A stretch of DNA of 64,000 bases from assembly GCF_000746095.1 (NCBI RefSeq), contig NZ_JQKP01000004.1, forward strand, positions 62,001-126,000, in the 5' to 3' direction. This document shows positions 38,406 to 48,295 of the stretch, piece after piece; the first letter of the stretch is position 1; each line of letters begins with the position of its first letter. The translations under genes were made by a program, and so were the position numbers. Origin of the DNA: Ferriphaselus sp. R-1. GTDB taxonomy: Bacteria > Pseudomonadota > Gammaproteobacteria > Burkholderiales > Gallionellaceae. A model generated the notes under the pieces. It was given only the letters and a program-made list of their open reading frames with translations. It was not told where the DNA came from and made no database searches.

Positions 38406-40994
38406 CTAGCCGCTCATCAAGCCAAACCGGCTCAGCATACGTTCCACCGACAGCACCACCAGGATCCTTCTTTCGTGCTGGTTTTCAGCGGGTTTGATAA
38501 GGCTATCAATCAGGGAGTGGCCATCCGCCATCATGGCTGGTACCGCCTCGACTCTGGACTTGTCGATTTCAGCGATTTCACCCAAACCATCAATCAGCAA
38601 ACCAAAAGGCGTAGCCGTTGGTGAGGATTGGAGAATCAACACCTGATTTTTGAAAGTCATTCCCGAGCGAGGCTTTCTCCTGTCATTCTCAACGAGAGGG
38701 GAATTGACAATGCCGGAAATGTCGACGACCGTAATTGCCGCCTGTTGGAACATCAAGCACCCGGCGATGTGTCCTTCACAGCCGGGTATGGGCGTCAACT
38801 CTGCCACATCGATGGCAGATACGATGAAGCGCGGATTCAACCCGAACCAGCTGCTTCCGATATAGAACGTTGCAATGTCCGCAGTGTGCATGTTCTTCTT
38901 GCTGGATAAAGACACATTCGAGAAGCCAAAGTCGCGCGCCACGTCCAGTTGGGCCGCCATCGGTTTCGACTGTTCCAGAGGGTCGGAGATCGGGTACAAC
39001 ATAACCGCATACCGCTTGCTCCTCAGCTCTTCGCTCTGTGTATATTCTCGATACCCACTACTGGCACAGATCCCCAAAGCATAGAAGCGCCCTTGAAATT
39101 CGATCACAGCAGATTGATGCACCGACTCTTCCCGCAGCAGAAAGTCACGAAGAAATGTTAATCGCTCTCCCAAAGGCAAAAGCTCGTTAGCACTTGCCAG
39201 CACTCGACCTTCAAAGTCTACGTAAGCGGCAATCGCCCCCTCTACTGCCACCCCCAACTCATCTCGGGGCAAGGTTTCAAGCAGCATTTTGTGTAACTGA
39301 ACTTTCGCATCGAAGACCAATGCGATGCCGCCTATCGGTTTGGAGCTTTGGGTATCGCGTAATGCAGCGCAAAACATATAGGTTTTTTGCCCCCCATACA
39401 GCGCATTCTCGGTAAAGTTGGACTGATAATACGACTGCGTATCGGGCAGATTCATCACCGACTTGCTCCACTCTTCCGCCAAAAAATGGCCGGTTAGCCC
39501 TTGGGCTACAGGACTGGATACAGCTATCACACGTCCGGTTTGATCAAATAAAACAACATTGCTATAGACTGTATACAGCTGATTCATCTCGACAAGTACA
39601 GTGGCTGCCTTGTGCAGGGTGTCCGCAGTCGCATTCGGCAAGACAGCATCGCGTAATGCCGGATTTAATGCCCACCAGCGACAGTCATTGCTACGTTCAT
39701 ACAAGTTCCTGTCCAGAATCTCGATTGCCAGAGCTGAACGTATTGTGCAGGCCAGTAGAATCGAGCGAATCACGGTAATAAACAAGTTGTCTGTGGACTC
39801 TGAAAAGACACTCCGCGTCCGACTACCGGTCCTGCCGATTTCACGCAGTAACACTCTGGCAAACTGTGTGCTGCTTTTGCCCTCTTCACTAAATAGCCAG
39901 ATGTTGCCATTCCATACCGCACGATTTAGCTCCTGCTGGATCCATTCAGCTCGCAGGGGAGTTTCCCTTAGTGTGGGATGAATGACATTGGAAATTGCGG
40001 CAACAGTGCATAGCGTGGCTCTATCCCCAGCCTCATCTGAGATAGCCTCACCATCGAAAGCATGCTCCAGCGGGACTAGCGCCTGACCATACCAGCCCGG
40101 CCCGACGTAGCCCTCGTATGGGGTGGCTGCACTTGCCGTGGACAGATACTCCCGCCCCCTAAATCGAATCACTTCCACCGCATGTTTAGCGGGTCGCGTC
40201 AGCCGAGCGCCTAAAGGGATTTGATGTTGATCGCTACTGGAGATGACTTGTCCGGACGCATCCATGATCGTCAATACAGTCCAGTCCGACGGGCTCAACA
40301 AGCTGTTGAATATCTTTTCACATTCATCCAGGAAGCGAAATGACAAGCACACGACACCGAGGGTTTGCCCCTCATCGGACATGACCCGGAATGAGAAGAT
40401 CAGAGGGTATGGGTTAAGGGGGTCCAGATCCGTTGTGCGAAATGTCTCCACAAAACGTTGCTCGGTGGTGAGTGACTCACCAATCAGGCGATCCTGACTG
40501 CGTTTGGTGGGGATATTCTCTTTCAGTCGATGAATGATTTCCCCTTGGCTGGATAAAATGATCACATCATCGTAAACGGTGTACTTGGTCACGTACTCGG
40601 ACAAATATCCGTACATCTTGATTTGCCAAGATATATTGCGAGTCACCCCCTGATCCTGCTCATGACAGAGTAACAGCTCCTTGATCAACTCATCCTTGGC
40701 AATAAATCCGATATCAGCACTTCTTTCATAGAGATTGCGGATCAGCACATTGATTGCGATTTGCGCATCGGACAAAAGCTTAGAACTGACCTTCTTCATG
40801 TGCTCGCTGGCCAGCTGCTCTAGCAATACATCCGCTAGCGCATTGAAGTCATTTCGCATCTTGGTAATGTCCGTACCAGCCCCAAGCAATTGTCCCAGCA
40901 GCGTCAAATTGTCATATACGGTTTGTATTTCACTTAGGCGCTTAATATCTGGTGCCAGTTCGTGCATGTGGCGCATGAGTTGTTTGACATCCAT
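38406..40994 (-). CDS. Large soluble sensor protein ending in a CheW domain
   Basis: 862 residues from the ATG at 40992-40994 (GAGG 6 bp upstream; a TTG two codons earlier is the alternative). No transmembrane segment is seen. Two related sensory modules follow one another: each has a helical block (IRNLYERSADIGF near residue 90; LDRNLYERSNDCRWW near 430), then a Cache/PAS-like part with VILSSQGEIIHR or VVLFDQTGRVIAVSS, and a GYVGPGWYGQAL-type segment. The last 160 residues (ATFYIGSSWFGLNPRFIVSAID onward, split by variation) look like a CheW domain, so it should dock onto CheA/chemoreceptor arrays. Neighbour: EAL phosphodiesterase. The domain arrangement is unusual. Confidence 0.8.
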   Translation of the reverse strand: MDVKQLMRHMHELAPDIKRLSEIQTVYDNLTLLGQLLGAGTDITKMRNDFNALADVLLEQLASEHMKKVSSKLLSDAQIAINVLIRNLYERSADIGFIAKDELIKELLLCHEQDQGVTRNISWQIKMYGYLSEYVTKYTVYDDVIILSSQGEIIHRLKENIPTKRSQDRLIGESLTTEQRFVETFRTTDLDPLNPYPLIFSFRVMSDEGQTLGVVCLSFRFLDECEKIFNSLLSPSDWTVLTIMDASGQVISSSDQHQIPLGARLTRPAKHAVEVIRFRGREYLSTASAATPYEGYVGPGWYGQALVPLEHAFDGEAISDEAGDRATLCTVAAISNVIHPTLRETPLRAEWIQQELNRAVWNGNIWLFSEEGKSSTQFARVLLREIGRTGSRTRSVFSESTDNLFITVIRSILLACTIRSALAIEILDRNLYERSNDCRWWALNPALRDAVLPNATADTLHKAATVLVEMNQLYTVYSNVVLFDQTGRVIAVSSPVAQGLTGHFLAEEWSKSVMNLPDTQSYYQSNFTENALYGGQKTYMFCAALRDTQSSKPIGGIALVFDAKVQLHKMLLETLPRDELGVAVEGAIAAYVDFEGRVLASANELLPLGERLTFLRDFLLREESVHQSAVIEFQGRFYALGICASSGYREYTQSEELRSKRYAVMLYPISDPLEQSKPMAAQLDVARDFGFSNVSLSSKKNMHTADIATFYIGSSWFGLNPRFIVSAIDVAELTPIPGCEGHIAGCLMFQQAAITVVDISGIVNSPLVENDRRKPRSGMTFKNQVLILQSSPTATPFGLLIDGLGEIAEIDKSRVEAVPAMMADGHSLIDSLIKPAENQHERRILVVLSVERMLSRFGLMSG

Positions 40995-41000
40995 GTGCAA

Positions 41001-41335
41001 CCTCGCTTCATCAGAGTTAAGCCAACCCTCCTAACTGCAATGTTCATGCCACCATGATGGCCGACCACACGGGCAAATCAAATTACTCGCCACAATGGGA
41101 AGAATGCCAATTAAATTCATGCCACTACCAGATCGCAGCGGGAGATCTGCACACACGGGAAACACGAGTGCCACCCGGGCAACACCCTGCTCATATGGTC
41201 GACCAGGCCGCACCATATCGGTGCAACCTAGCCCCCCGCTCTTTACCCTCTGCCATCGGACCGCTCCATCACACGAACGCCGACCAAAACAAAAGCCCGG
41301 CAATGCCGGGCTTTTTCACTGCACTGGAAACAGAC
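41001..41335. other. Intergenic stretch with no gene seen
   Basis: About 290 bases between the CheW-fused gene and the sodB terminator. Short open frames here look like chance. It must contain the promoter of the CheW-fused gene (minus strand), but no good sigma70 or sigma28 motif with proper spacing is visible. Confidence 0.6.
41291..41315 (-). terminator. Terminator after sodB
   Basis: Stem AAAAGCCCGGC/GCCGGGCTTTT with a 3-base loop, followed on the minus strand by TTTTGTTTT. It lies 21 bp beyond the sodB stop and is a strong intrinsic terminator. Confidence 0.88.
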
Positions 41336-41920
41336 TCAAGCGAAGTTGGCTTCAGCGAAGCTCCAGTTCACCAGGCTGTTCAGGAAGGTCTCGACGAACT
41401 TGGGGCGCAGGTTGCGGTAGTCGATGTAGTAAGCGTGTTCCCACACGTCCACGCACAGCAGCGCCTTGTCGCCGGTGGTCAGCGGGGTGCCTGCTGCGCC
41501 CATGTTGACGATGTCGACGGAGCCGTCGGCCTTCTTCACCAGCCAGGTCCAGCCGGAACCGAAGTTGCCTACGGCGGAAGTCTGGAACGCCTTCTTGAAG
41601 CCCTCCAGATCACCCCACTTGGCATTGATGGCAGCCGCCAGCGCGCCGGAAGGTGCACCGCCGCCGTTCGGCTGCATGCAGTTCCAGAAGAATGTGTGGT
41701 TCCACACTTGGGCGGAGTTGTTGTAGATACCGCCAGCCGGGGCCTTCTTGACGATGGCTTCGAGATCGAGGTTCTCGTATTCGGTGCCCTTGATCAGATT
41801 GTTCAGGTTGGTGACGTAAGCCTGATGGTGCTTGCTGTAGTGGTAATCGAACGTCTCGGCGGACATGTGCGGCACGAGCGCATCCTTGGCGTAGGGCAAT
41901 GCGGGCAGTTGGTGTTCCAT
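41336..41920 (-). CDS. sodB: Superoxide dismutase, Fe type
   Basis: Cytoplasmic Fe/Mn-family superoxide dismutase, 194 residues. The metal ligands are a His in YSKHHQAYVTNL, a His in QVWNHTFFW, and Asp and His in DVWEHAYYIDYRN. The AQVWNHTFFWNCM segment and overall length favour the iron-dependent group, though metal choice is not certain from sequence. Monocistronic, with its own terminator. Confidence 0.95.
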   Translation of the reverse strand: MEHQLPALPYAKDALVPHMSAETFDYHYSKHHQAYVTNLNNLIKGTEYENLDLEAIVKKAPAGGIYNNSAQVWNHTFFWNCMQPNGGGAPSGALAAAINAKWGDLEGFKKAFQTSAVGNFGSGWTWLVKKADGSVDIVNMGAAGTPLTTGDKALLCVDVWEHAYYIDYRNLRPKFVETFLNSLVNWSFAEANFA

Positions 41921-42103
41921 TACGGTCTCCTTGTAAAAATTTCGGACGCTCGATTGTAGCGAAATCTACCTGCGCGGACAATTGTTGAGTGTATTTGTCG
42001 GATGCTGCCCACCACAACATGCATATCCGGCTCCGCTGTCATATTCCCTTAATACCGGACAATTAGCATGGGCACCGGATCAACGCAGACAAGGAGCTCC
42101 ACC

Positions 42104-42319
42104 ATGACCCACCACGACCAAAAGTTCGACTACTCGGTACACCCGGACAGCCTGCTCTATGCCGGGCCGGCAGCCAATTTCCCGCTGACCGACCGCGCCG
42201 CACGCCCATCTTCTTTCATGCGCCGCCTGAAAGTGGCGATGGGACGGCTGCTCAAGAGCGGAGGCCCGCAAACTCGGTCTGCGAAGCCGAAAAAGATCGA
42301 CCGCTACGAGCGCGCCTGA
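42104..42319 (+). CDS. Small hypothetical basic protein
   Basis: 71 residues from the ATG at 42104, with AAGGAG correctly placed at 42090-42095. Composition: His/Asp-rich start (MTHHDQKFDYSVHPD), a middle LLYAGPAANFPLTDRAA, and a lysine/arginine-rich end (RRLKVAMGRLLKS, KPKKIDRYERA). No family is recognised. It lies between sodB and the pst operon and ends 34 bp before a Pho-box-like site. Confidence 0.6.
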   Translation: MTHHDQKFDYSVHPDSLLYAGPAANFPLTDRAARPSSFMRRLKVAMGRLLKSGGPQTRSAKPKKIDRYERA

Positions 42320-42353
42320 CCTTGCGGCAAGCCCCGATGAAGCATCCGGATTT

Positions 42354-42387
42354 CTGTAATAATTGTGCAACACAACTGTTTTATGAT
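42354..42387 (+). promoter_or_regulatory. Pho-box-like promoter of the pst operon
   Basis: CTGTAAT-AATT-GTGCAAC at 42354-42371 resembles the 7+4+7 PhoB box (strong left half, weaker right half). It ends 10 bp before TATGAT at 42382-42387, the spacing at which a Pho box replaces the -35. The pstS ATG is 73 bp downstream of the -10. Confidence 0.55.
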
Positions 42388-42459
42388 GCACCCGCTGACT
42401 CGACAAGCACCTTGCGACAGCAACCGAATTCACACTACAACATATTGGAGGGTAACACC

Positions 42460-43512
<1,053 letters not shown>

Positions 43513-43543
43513 GCGGCTGACAAACGCTGATTACCGGCTATAA

Positions 43544-43568
43544 TTCGCGGGGGCACGACCCCCGCGAA
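43544..43568 (+). terminator. Stem-loop between pstS and pstC
   Basis: A perfect 10-bp stem TTCGCGGGGG/CCCCCGCGAA with a 5-base loop and no T-tract. It probably attenuates transcription or protects the pstS transcript so that the binding protein is made in excess of the membrane parts. A TATAAT overlaps its left flank (43539-43544). Confidence 0.6.
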
Positions 43569-43593
43569 CTCATTATAAGAAACCGACTTCTCC

Positions 43594-44550
43594 ATGCAGA
43601 CGTTACTCCGCGAAGCGCGCTTGAAGCGCCAGAACATCCTGGACATCGTGTTCCGCAACATGACACGTGTCTCCGCCTTCGCCGTTCTGGCCCTGCTGAC
43701 CGCCATCCTTGCTTCGCTGGTGATCGGCAGCATGCCAGCCATCAAGGCTTTCGGCTTCAACTTCCTCAGCAGCTCCGAATGGGACCCGGTCAACGAGAAC
43801 TTCGGCGCACTGGTGCCCATCATCGGCACGCTGGCTACGGCGGGCATCGCCTTGGTGATCGCCATTCCGGTCAGCTTTGGCATCGCCCTGTTCCTGACCG
43901 AACTTTCGCCGCAATGGATGCGCCGCCCGCTGGGCATCGCCGTCGAGTTGCTGGCCGGCATCCCCAGCATCATCTACGGCATGTGGGGCTTGTTCGTGTT
44001 CGCCCCGCTGTTCGCCGACCACATCGAACCCTGGATCAATGAGCACATCGGCCCGCTGCCGATGATCGGCCCCTACTTCTCCGGCCCGCCCATGGGCATC
44101 GGCATCCTTACCGCCGGCATCATCCTGTCCATCATGGTCATTCCGTTCATCACCTCGGTGATGCGCGACGTGTTCGACGTGGTGCCGACCCTGCTCAAGG
44201 AATCGGCTTATGGCCTCGGTTCGACCACCTGGGAAGTGATGTGGCGTGTGGTACTGCCCTACACTCGCATCGGCGTGGTCGGCGGCGTCATGCTGGGACT
44301 GGGCCGCGCGCTGGGTGAGACCATGGCAGTGACCTTCGTCATCGGCAACGCCAACGAACTGTCCGGCTCTCTGCTGATGCCGGGCAACAGCATCTCCTCG
44401 GCGCTTGCCAACGAGTTCACCGAAGCGGTCGGCGACCTCTACACCGCGTCGCTGGTCGAGTTGGGCCTGATCCTGTTCTTCATCACCTTCGTCGTCCTGT
44501 CCATCGCCCGCTTCATGCTCTACAAGCTGGGACAGAAAGAGGGCCATTGA
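43594..44550 (+). CDS. pstC: Phosphate ABC transporter permease PstC
   Basis: Inner-membrane permease, 318 residues, with 6 expected transmembrane segments. It has PstC-type sequence near the N-terminus ([20 protein letters not shown]) and the EAA-loop [21 protein letters not shown] near residue 205. The stop overlaps a TTG that could initiate pstA; the ATG is 3 bp later. Confidence 0.96.
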   Translation: MQTLLREARLKRQNILDIVFRNMTRVSAFAVLALLTAILASLVIGSMPAIKAFGFNFLSSSEWDPVNENFGALVPIIGTLATAGIALVIAIPVSFGIALFLTELSPQWMRRPLGIAVELLAGIPSIIYGMWGLFVFAPLFADHIEPWINEHIGPLPMIGPYFSGPPMGIGILTAGIILSIMVIPFITSVMRDVFDVVPTLLKESAYGLGSTTWEVMWRVVLPYTRIGVVGGVMLGLGRALGETMAVTFVIGNANELSGSLLMPGNSISSALANEFTEAVGDLYTASLVELGLILFFITFVVLSIARFMLYKLGQKEGH

Positions 44551-44552
44551 TC

Positions 44553-45398
44553 ATGTTCTCGCTCTACAACCGCCGCCGCCTCATCAACTTCATCAGTTTG
44601 GGCGTCTCCATCCTGGCCATGCTGTTCGGCTTGTTCTGGCTGGGCTGGATCCTGCTCACCCTGCTGGAACATGGCCTGCCCGGACTGACCCCCGCCCTGT
44701 TCAGCAAGATGACCCCGCCACCCGGCAGCGATGGCGGCCTGCTCAACGCCATCGCCGGCAGCCTGATGATGACCGTGCTGGGTACGCTGATCGGCACGCC
44801 CATCGGCATTCTGGCAGGCACCTATCTGGCCGAGTTCGGCCAGCGCGGCTGGCTGGCCCCGATCACCCGCTTCATCAACGACGTGCTGCTGTCCGCGCCG
44901 TCCATCGTGATCGGCCTGTTCGTGTACGAGGTCTATGTCGTCCACGTCAAGCATTTCTCCGGCTGGGCGGGCGCGCTGGCGCTGTCCATCATCGTCATCC
45001 CGGTGGTGATCCGCACCACCGAGAACATGCTGCGTCTGGTGCCGAACACCCTGCGCGAAGCCGCAGCCGCGCTCGGCGCACCGCAATGGAAGGTGATCAA
45101 TTTCGTGACGCTGCGCGCCGCGCGTGCCGGCATCATCACCGGCATCCTGCTGGCAGTGGCGCGCATCTCGGGCGAGACCGCACCGCTGCTGTTCACCTCG
45201 CTCAACAACCAATTCTGGAACGGCGACATGGACAAGCCTATGGCCAACCTGCCGGTGGTCATCTTCCAGTTCGCCATGAGCCCCTATGAAGACTGGCAGC
45301 ATCTGGCCTGGGCAGGCGCACTGCTGATCACTTTCAGCGTGCTGACGCTGAACATCGTGGCTCGCGTCATGTTCCGCCAGAACTCAAACCATCACTAA
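44553..45398 (+). CDS. pstA: Phosphate ABC transporter permease PstA
   Basis: Second permease of the Pst importer, about 281 residues. The frame opens with a TTG at 44547 overlapping pstC's TGA; the ATG at 44553 is preferred. It has the PstA motif [18 protein letters not shown] and EAA-loop [20 protein letters not shown]. It is followed by pstB after 13 bp. Confidence 0.95.
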   Translation: MFSLYNRRRLINFISLGVSILAMLFGLFWLGWILLTLLEHGLPGLTPALFSKMTPPPGSDGGLLNAIAGSLMMTVLGTLIGTPIGILAGTYLAEFGQRGWLAPITRFINDVLLSAPSIVIGLFVYEVYVVHVKHFSGWAGALALSIIVIPVVIRTTENMLRLVPNTLREAAAALGAPQWKVINFVTLRAARAGIITGILLAVARISGETAPLLFTSLNNQFWNGDMDKPMANLPVVIFQFAMSPYEDWQHLAWAGALLITFSVLTLNIVARVMFRQNSNHH

Positions 45399-45411
45399 GC
45401 TAGGAAACGGC

Positions 45412-46185
45412 ATGATTGCTGAAAAGAACATCACTCCGAAACTGGTCGTACGTGACCTCAATTTCTTCTATGGCGAATATCGTGCGCTGAAGGACATCAA
45501 CCTGACCATCCCCGAAAAGATGGTCACCGCCTTCATCGGCCCGTCCGGCTGCGGCAAATCCACCCTGCTGCGCACCTTCAACCGCATGTACCAGCTCTAC
45601 CCCAAGCAGAAAGCCACCGGCGAGATTCTGCTCGACGGCAACAACCTGCTGGACAAGCGCCAAGACCTGAATATGTTGCGCGCCAAGGTCGGCATGGTGT
45701 TCCAGAAGCCGACACCGTTCCCGATGTCGATCTACGACAACATCGCCTTCGGCGTGAAGCTGTACGAAAAACTCTCCCGCCATGACATGGACGAGCGCGT
45801 GGAATGGGCGCTGAAGAAAGCCGCGTTGTGGAACGAAGTGAAGGACAAGCTGAAGCAGAGCGGCACCGGCCTGTCCGGCGGCCAGCAGCAGCGTCTGTGC
45901 ATCGCCCGTGCCATCGCCGTGAAACCGCAAGTGTTGCTGCTGGACGAGCCGACCTCCGCGCTCGACCCGATCTCCACCGCCCACATCGAGAAGCTGATCG
46001 ACGAGCTGAAGGAAGACTTCACCATCGTCATCGTGACGCACAACATGCAACAGGCGGCGCGCGTCTCCGACTTCACTGCCTACATGTACATGGGCGACCT
46101 GATCGAGTTCGGCGACACCAGCACCGTGTTCACCAACCCCAAACGCAAAGAAACGGAAGACTATATCACCGGCAGATTCGGTTAA
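45412..46185 (+). CDS. pstB: Phosphate ABC transporter ATP-binding protein PstB
   Basis: ATPase of the Pst importer, 257 residues. Walker [10 protein letters not shown] near residue 43, signature [14 protein letters not shown] near 157, Walker [14 protein letters not shown] near 177 and the switch [13 protein letters not shown] are all intact. It ends in FG like other PstB proteins. No phoU or phoBR follows; the operon ends here. A 16-bp perfect inverted repeat overlaps its stop codon. Confidence 0.97.
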   Translation: MIAEKNITPKLVVRDLNFFYGEYRALKDINLTIPEKMVTAFIGPSGCGKSTLLRTFNRMYQLYPKQKATGEILLDGNNLLDKRQDLNMLRAKVGMVFQKPTPFPMSIYDNIAFGVKLYEKLSRHDMDERVEWALKKAALWNEVKDKLKQSGTGLSGGQQQRLCIARAIAVKPQVLLLDEPTSALDPISTAHIEKLIDELKEDFTIVIVTHNMQQAARVSDFTAYMYMGDLIEFGDTSTVFTNPKRKETEDYITGRFG

Positions 46186-46199
46186 TCTGCCGGTGATAT
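46163..46199 (+). repeat. Perfect inverted repeat over the pstB stop codon
   Basis: Arms ATATCACCGGCAGATT (46163-46178) and its exact complement (46184-46199) surround a 5-base loop that holds the first base of the TAA. The RNA hairpin would include the last five codons of pstB. No T-run follows, so it may be a 3'-end protection or processing structure upstream of the true terminator at 46238. Confidence 0.75.
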
Positions 46200-46237
46200 T
46201 GCAGCGGTTGAAACCAAGTCCACCGTACGGATAACAA

Positions 46238-46261
46238 AAAGGGCAGCTTGCGCTGCCCTTT
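46238..46261. terminator. Bidirectional terminator between pstB and amt
   Basis: A 10-bp stem AAAGGGCAGC/GCTGCCCTTT with a 4-base loop, A-run on one side and T on the other, placed between the convergent pstB and amt genes. Confidence 0.88.
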
Positions 46262-46284
46262 CCATTTACAGACTACGCTGCCGA

Positions 46285-47487
46285 TCACCAGCCCGACTCA
46301 CGCTCCGGAGTGGCGCTGATCTTGTGGATGGAGAGGTCGGCACCATTGAACTCCTCTTCCGCATCCAGACGGATACCAACGGTCTTCTTGATCGCCCCAT
46401 AAACGACGAAGCCCCCCGCCAAGGCGATGGCTATGCCCATGAGGGTACCGATCAGTTGCGCCATGAAGCTGATACCACCGATGCCGCCCAACGCCTTCAT
46501 GCCGAAGATGCCTGCCGCAATGCCACCCCAGGCACCGCACAGGCCATGCAGCGGCCACACGCCCAGCACGTCGTCGATCTTCCAGCGGTTCTGGGTCAGG
46601 GTGAACATCCACACGAACAGGCCGCCCGCCACGCCGCCGGTGACCAGCGCGCCCAGCGGATGCATCAGGTCGGAGCCAGCGCACACCGCCACCAGACCGG
46701 CCAGCGGGCCGTTGTGCACGAAACCGGGATCGTTCTTGCCCAGCCACAGCGCCACCAACGTACCGCCGACCATGGCCATCAGCGAATTGACCGCCACCAG
46801 GCCACTGATCTTGTCTATGGTCTGGGCCGACATCACGTTGAAGCCGAACCAGCCTACCGTCAGGACCCAGGCACCCAGCGCCAGAAAGGGGATGCTGGAG
46901 GGCGGATGCGCGGAGATCTGGCCATCCTTGCGATAGCGCCCGCTACGCGCGCCCAGCAGCAGCACTGCCGCCAAGCCTATCCAGCCACCGACCGCATGCA
47001 CCACCACCGAACCGGCGAAGTCATGGAACTCTGCGCCGAAGCTGGCATTGAGCCAGTCCTGGATGCCGAAGCGGTGGTTCCAGGCGATGCCCTCGAACAA
47101 TGGATAGATGAAGCCGACCAGCATGAACGTGGCCGCCATCTGGGGATTGAACTTGGCGCGCTCGGCCACGCCGCCGGAGATGATGGCCGGGATCGCCGCT
47201 GCAAAGGTCAGCAGAAAGAAGAACTTGACCAGCTCATAGCCATTCTTCTGCGCCAGCTCTTCCGCGCCGGTGAAGAAGTTCACCCCGTAAGCGATGCTGT
47301 AGCCGATGAAGAAGTAGGCCAAGGTCGAGATGGCGAAGTCGCTCAGGATCTTGACCAGCGCATTCACCTGGTTCTTCTTCCGCACCGTGCCCAGTTCCAG
47401 AAAGGCAAACCCGGCGTGCATCGCCAATACCATGATCGCGCCCAACAGGATGAACAGCGCGTCGTTACTGACTTTCAAATTTTCCAT
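46285..47487 (-). CDS. amt: Ammonium transporter
   Basis: Inner-membrane Amt/Mep/Rh channel for ammonium, about 400 residues from the ATG at 47485-47487 (MENLKVSNDALF), which has TTGGAG 7 bp upstream. About 11 transmembrane segments. Family marks include DFAGSVVVHAVGG and GLCGAWGGIAAGIFG with the pore histidines. No separate signal peptide is evident and no glnK gene adjoins it. The promoter is sigma54-type with upstream NtrC-like sites. Confidence 0.95.
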   Translation of the reverse strand: MENLKVSNDALFILLGAIMVLAMHAGFAFLELGTVRKKNQVNALVKILSDFAISTLAYFFIGYSIAYGVNFFTGAEELAQKNGYELVKFFFLLTFAAAIPAIISGGVAERAKFNPQMAATFMLVGFIYPLFEGIAWNHRFGIQDWLNASFGAEFHDFAGSVVVHAVGGWIGLAAVLLLGARSGRYRKDGQISAHPPSSIPFLALGAWVLTVGWFGFNVMSAQTIDKISGLVAVNSLMAMVGGTLVALWLGKNDPGFVHNGPLAGLVAVCAGSDLMHPLGALVTGGVAGGLFVWMFTLTQNRWKIDDVLGVWPLHGLCGAWGGIAAGIFGMKALGGIGGISFMAQLIGTLMGIAIALAGGFVVYGAIKKTVGIRLDAEEEFNGADLSIHKISATPERESGW

Positions 47488-47518
47488 ACCCATCTCCAAG
47501 TGCAAACCGACCGTATTT

Positions 47519-47534
47519 AGCAAGACCCATGCCA
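47519..47534 (-). promoter_or_regulatory. Sigma54 promoter for amt
   Basis: On the minus strand TGGCATG-GGTC-TTGCT fits TGGCAYG-N4-TTGCW exactly. The start of transcription would be near 47507, 20 nt before the ATG. Confidence 0.85.
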
Positions 47535-47599
47535 AACCTCGCAATACATTGTTTAATAAGTACAGTATAAAAATATCTCAGCACAATGCCGCAAATATT

Positions 47600-47656
47600 G
47601 CACCACCGCAGTGCATATCAAAAATCAATGCACCGCATCATGCACTGAATAAGTGC
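47600..47656 (-). promoter_or_regulatory. Two NtrC-type binding sites upstream of amt
   Basis: Both sites match GCACY-N5-RGTGC: GCACCACCGCAGTGC at 47600-47614 and GCACTGAATAAGTGC at 47642-47656. They are centred about 100 and 142 bp upstream of the predicted start, normal for an NtrC enhancer. A weaker half-site (GCACC) lies between them at 47630. Confidence 0.75.
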
Positions 47657-47677
47657 TGATCTCTAAGCCACAGAAAC

Positions 47678-47702
47678 AAAAAAGGAGCCGAAGCTCCTTT
47701 TT
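47678..47702 (-). terminator. Terminator after efp
   Basis: Stem AAAAAAGGAGC/GCTCCTTTTT with a CGAA loop (GNRA-like), T-run on both strands, 23 bp after the efp stop. Confidence 0.85.
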
Positions 47703-47724
47703 CGTACAACCCTGTCGCCAACGC

Positions 47725-48285
47725 TCAAGCGCGCTTCTTGAACTCGCCAGTGCGGGTGTCGATCTCGATCTTGTCGCCGATGTCGATGAAGGCCGCCACG
47801 GGCAACTCGAAGCCGGTGTTCAGCTTGGCAGGCTTCATCACCTTGCCGGAAGTGTCGCCACGCACGGCTGGCTCGGTGTACACCACTTCACGCACGATGG
47901 TGTTGGGCAACTCGACGGAGATGGCCTTGCCTTCGTAGAAAGTCACTTCGCACTTGTCTTCCATGCCGTCAACGATGTAGTTGACCACATCGCCCACGTT
48001 CTCTTTTTCGACTTCGTACTGGTTGTACTCTTCGTCCATGAACACGTACATCGGGTCAGCGAAGTAAGAATAGGTGCACTCCTTCTTGTCCAGAATGATC
48101 TGGTCGAACTTGTCATCGGCGGAATAGATGGCTTCGCTAGGTGCGTCGGTCAGCAGGTTCTTGAACTTGAACTTCACCACCGAGCCACTGCGGCCGGAGC
48201 GGCTGTATTCACATTTTTGCACGACCAGCGGCTGGCCTTTGACCATCACCACGTTACCGGCGCGGAGTTCCTGAGCGATTTTCAT
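47725..48285 (-). CDS. efp: Elongation factor P (Arg32 type)
   Basis: Relieves ribosome stalling at polyproline stretches. 186 residues with three OB/KOW-like domains. The tip of domain I is YSRSGRSGS with Arg at position 32, the residue that EarP rhamnosylates, in place of the Lys of E. coli EF-P. Together with the adjacent earP this defines the rhamnose-modified class. It lies 10 bp downstream of earP and ends at a strong terminator. Confidence 0.97.
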   Translation of the reverse strand: MKIAQELRAGNVVMVKGQPLVVQKCEYSRSGRSGSVVKFKFKNLLTDAPSEAIYSADDKFDQIILDKKECTYSYFADPMYVFMDEEYNQYEVEKENVGDVVNYIVDGMEDKCEVTFYEGKAISVELPNTIVREVVYTEPAVRGDTSGKVMKPAKLNTGFELPVAAFIDIGDKIEIDTRTGEFKKRA

Positions 48286-48295
48286 TGCATTATCC

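Noticed and set aside
41001-41290. Sigma28 flagellar-type promoter for the CheW-fused gene
   Set aside because: TAAAG and CCGATA elements occur on the minus strand but with about 20 rather than 15 bases between them.
41031-41303. 90-codon minus-strand frame upstream of the CheW-fused gene
   Set aside because: It runs through the sodB terminator, has no Shine-Dalgarno and does not look protein-like.
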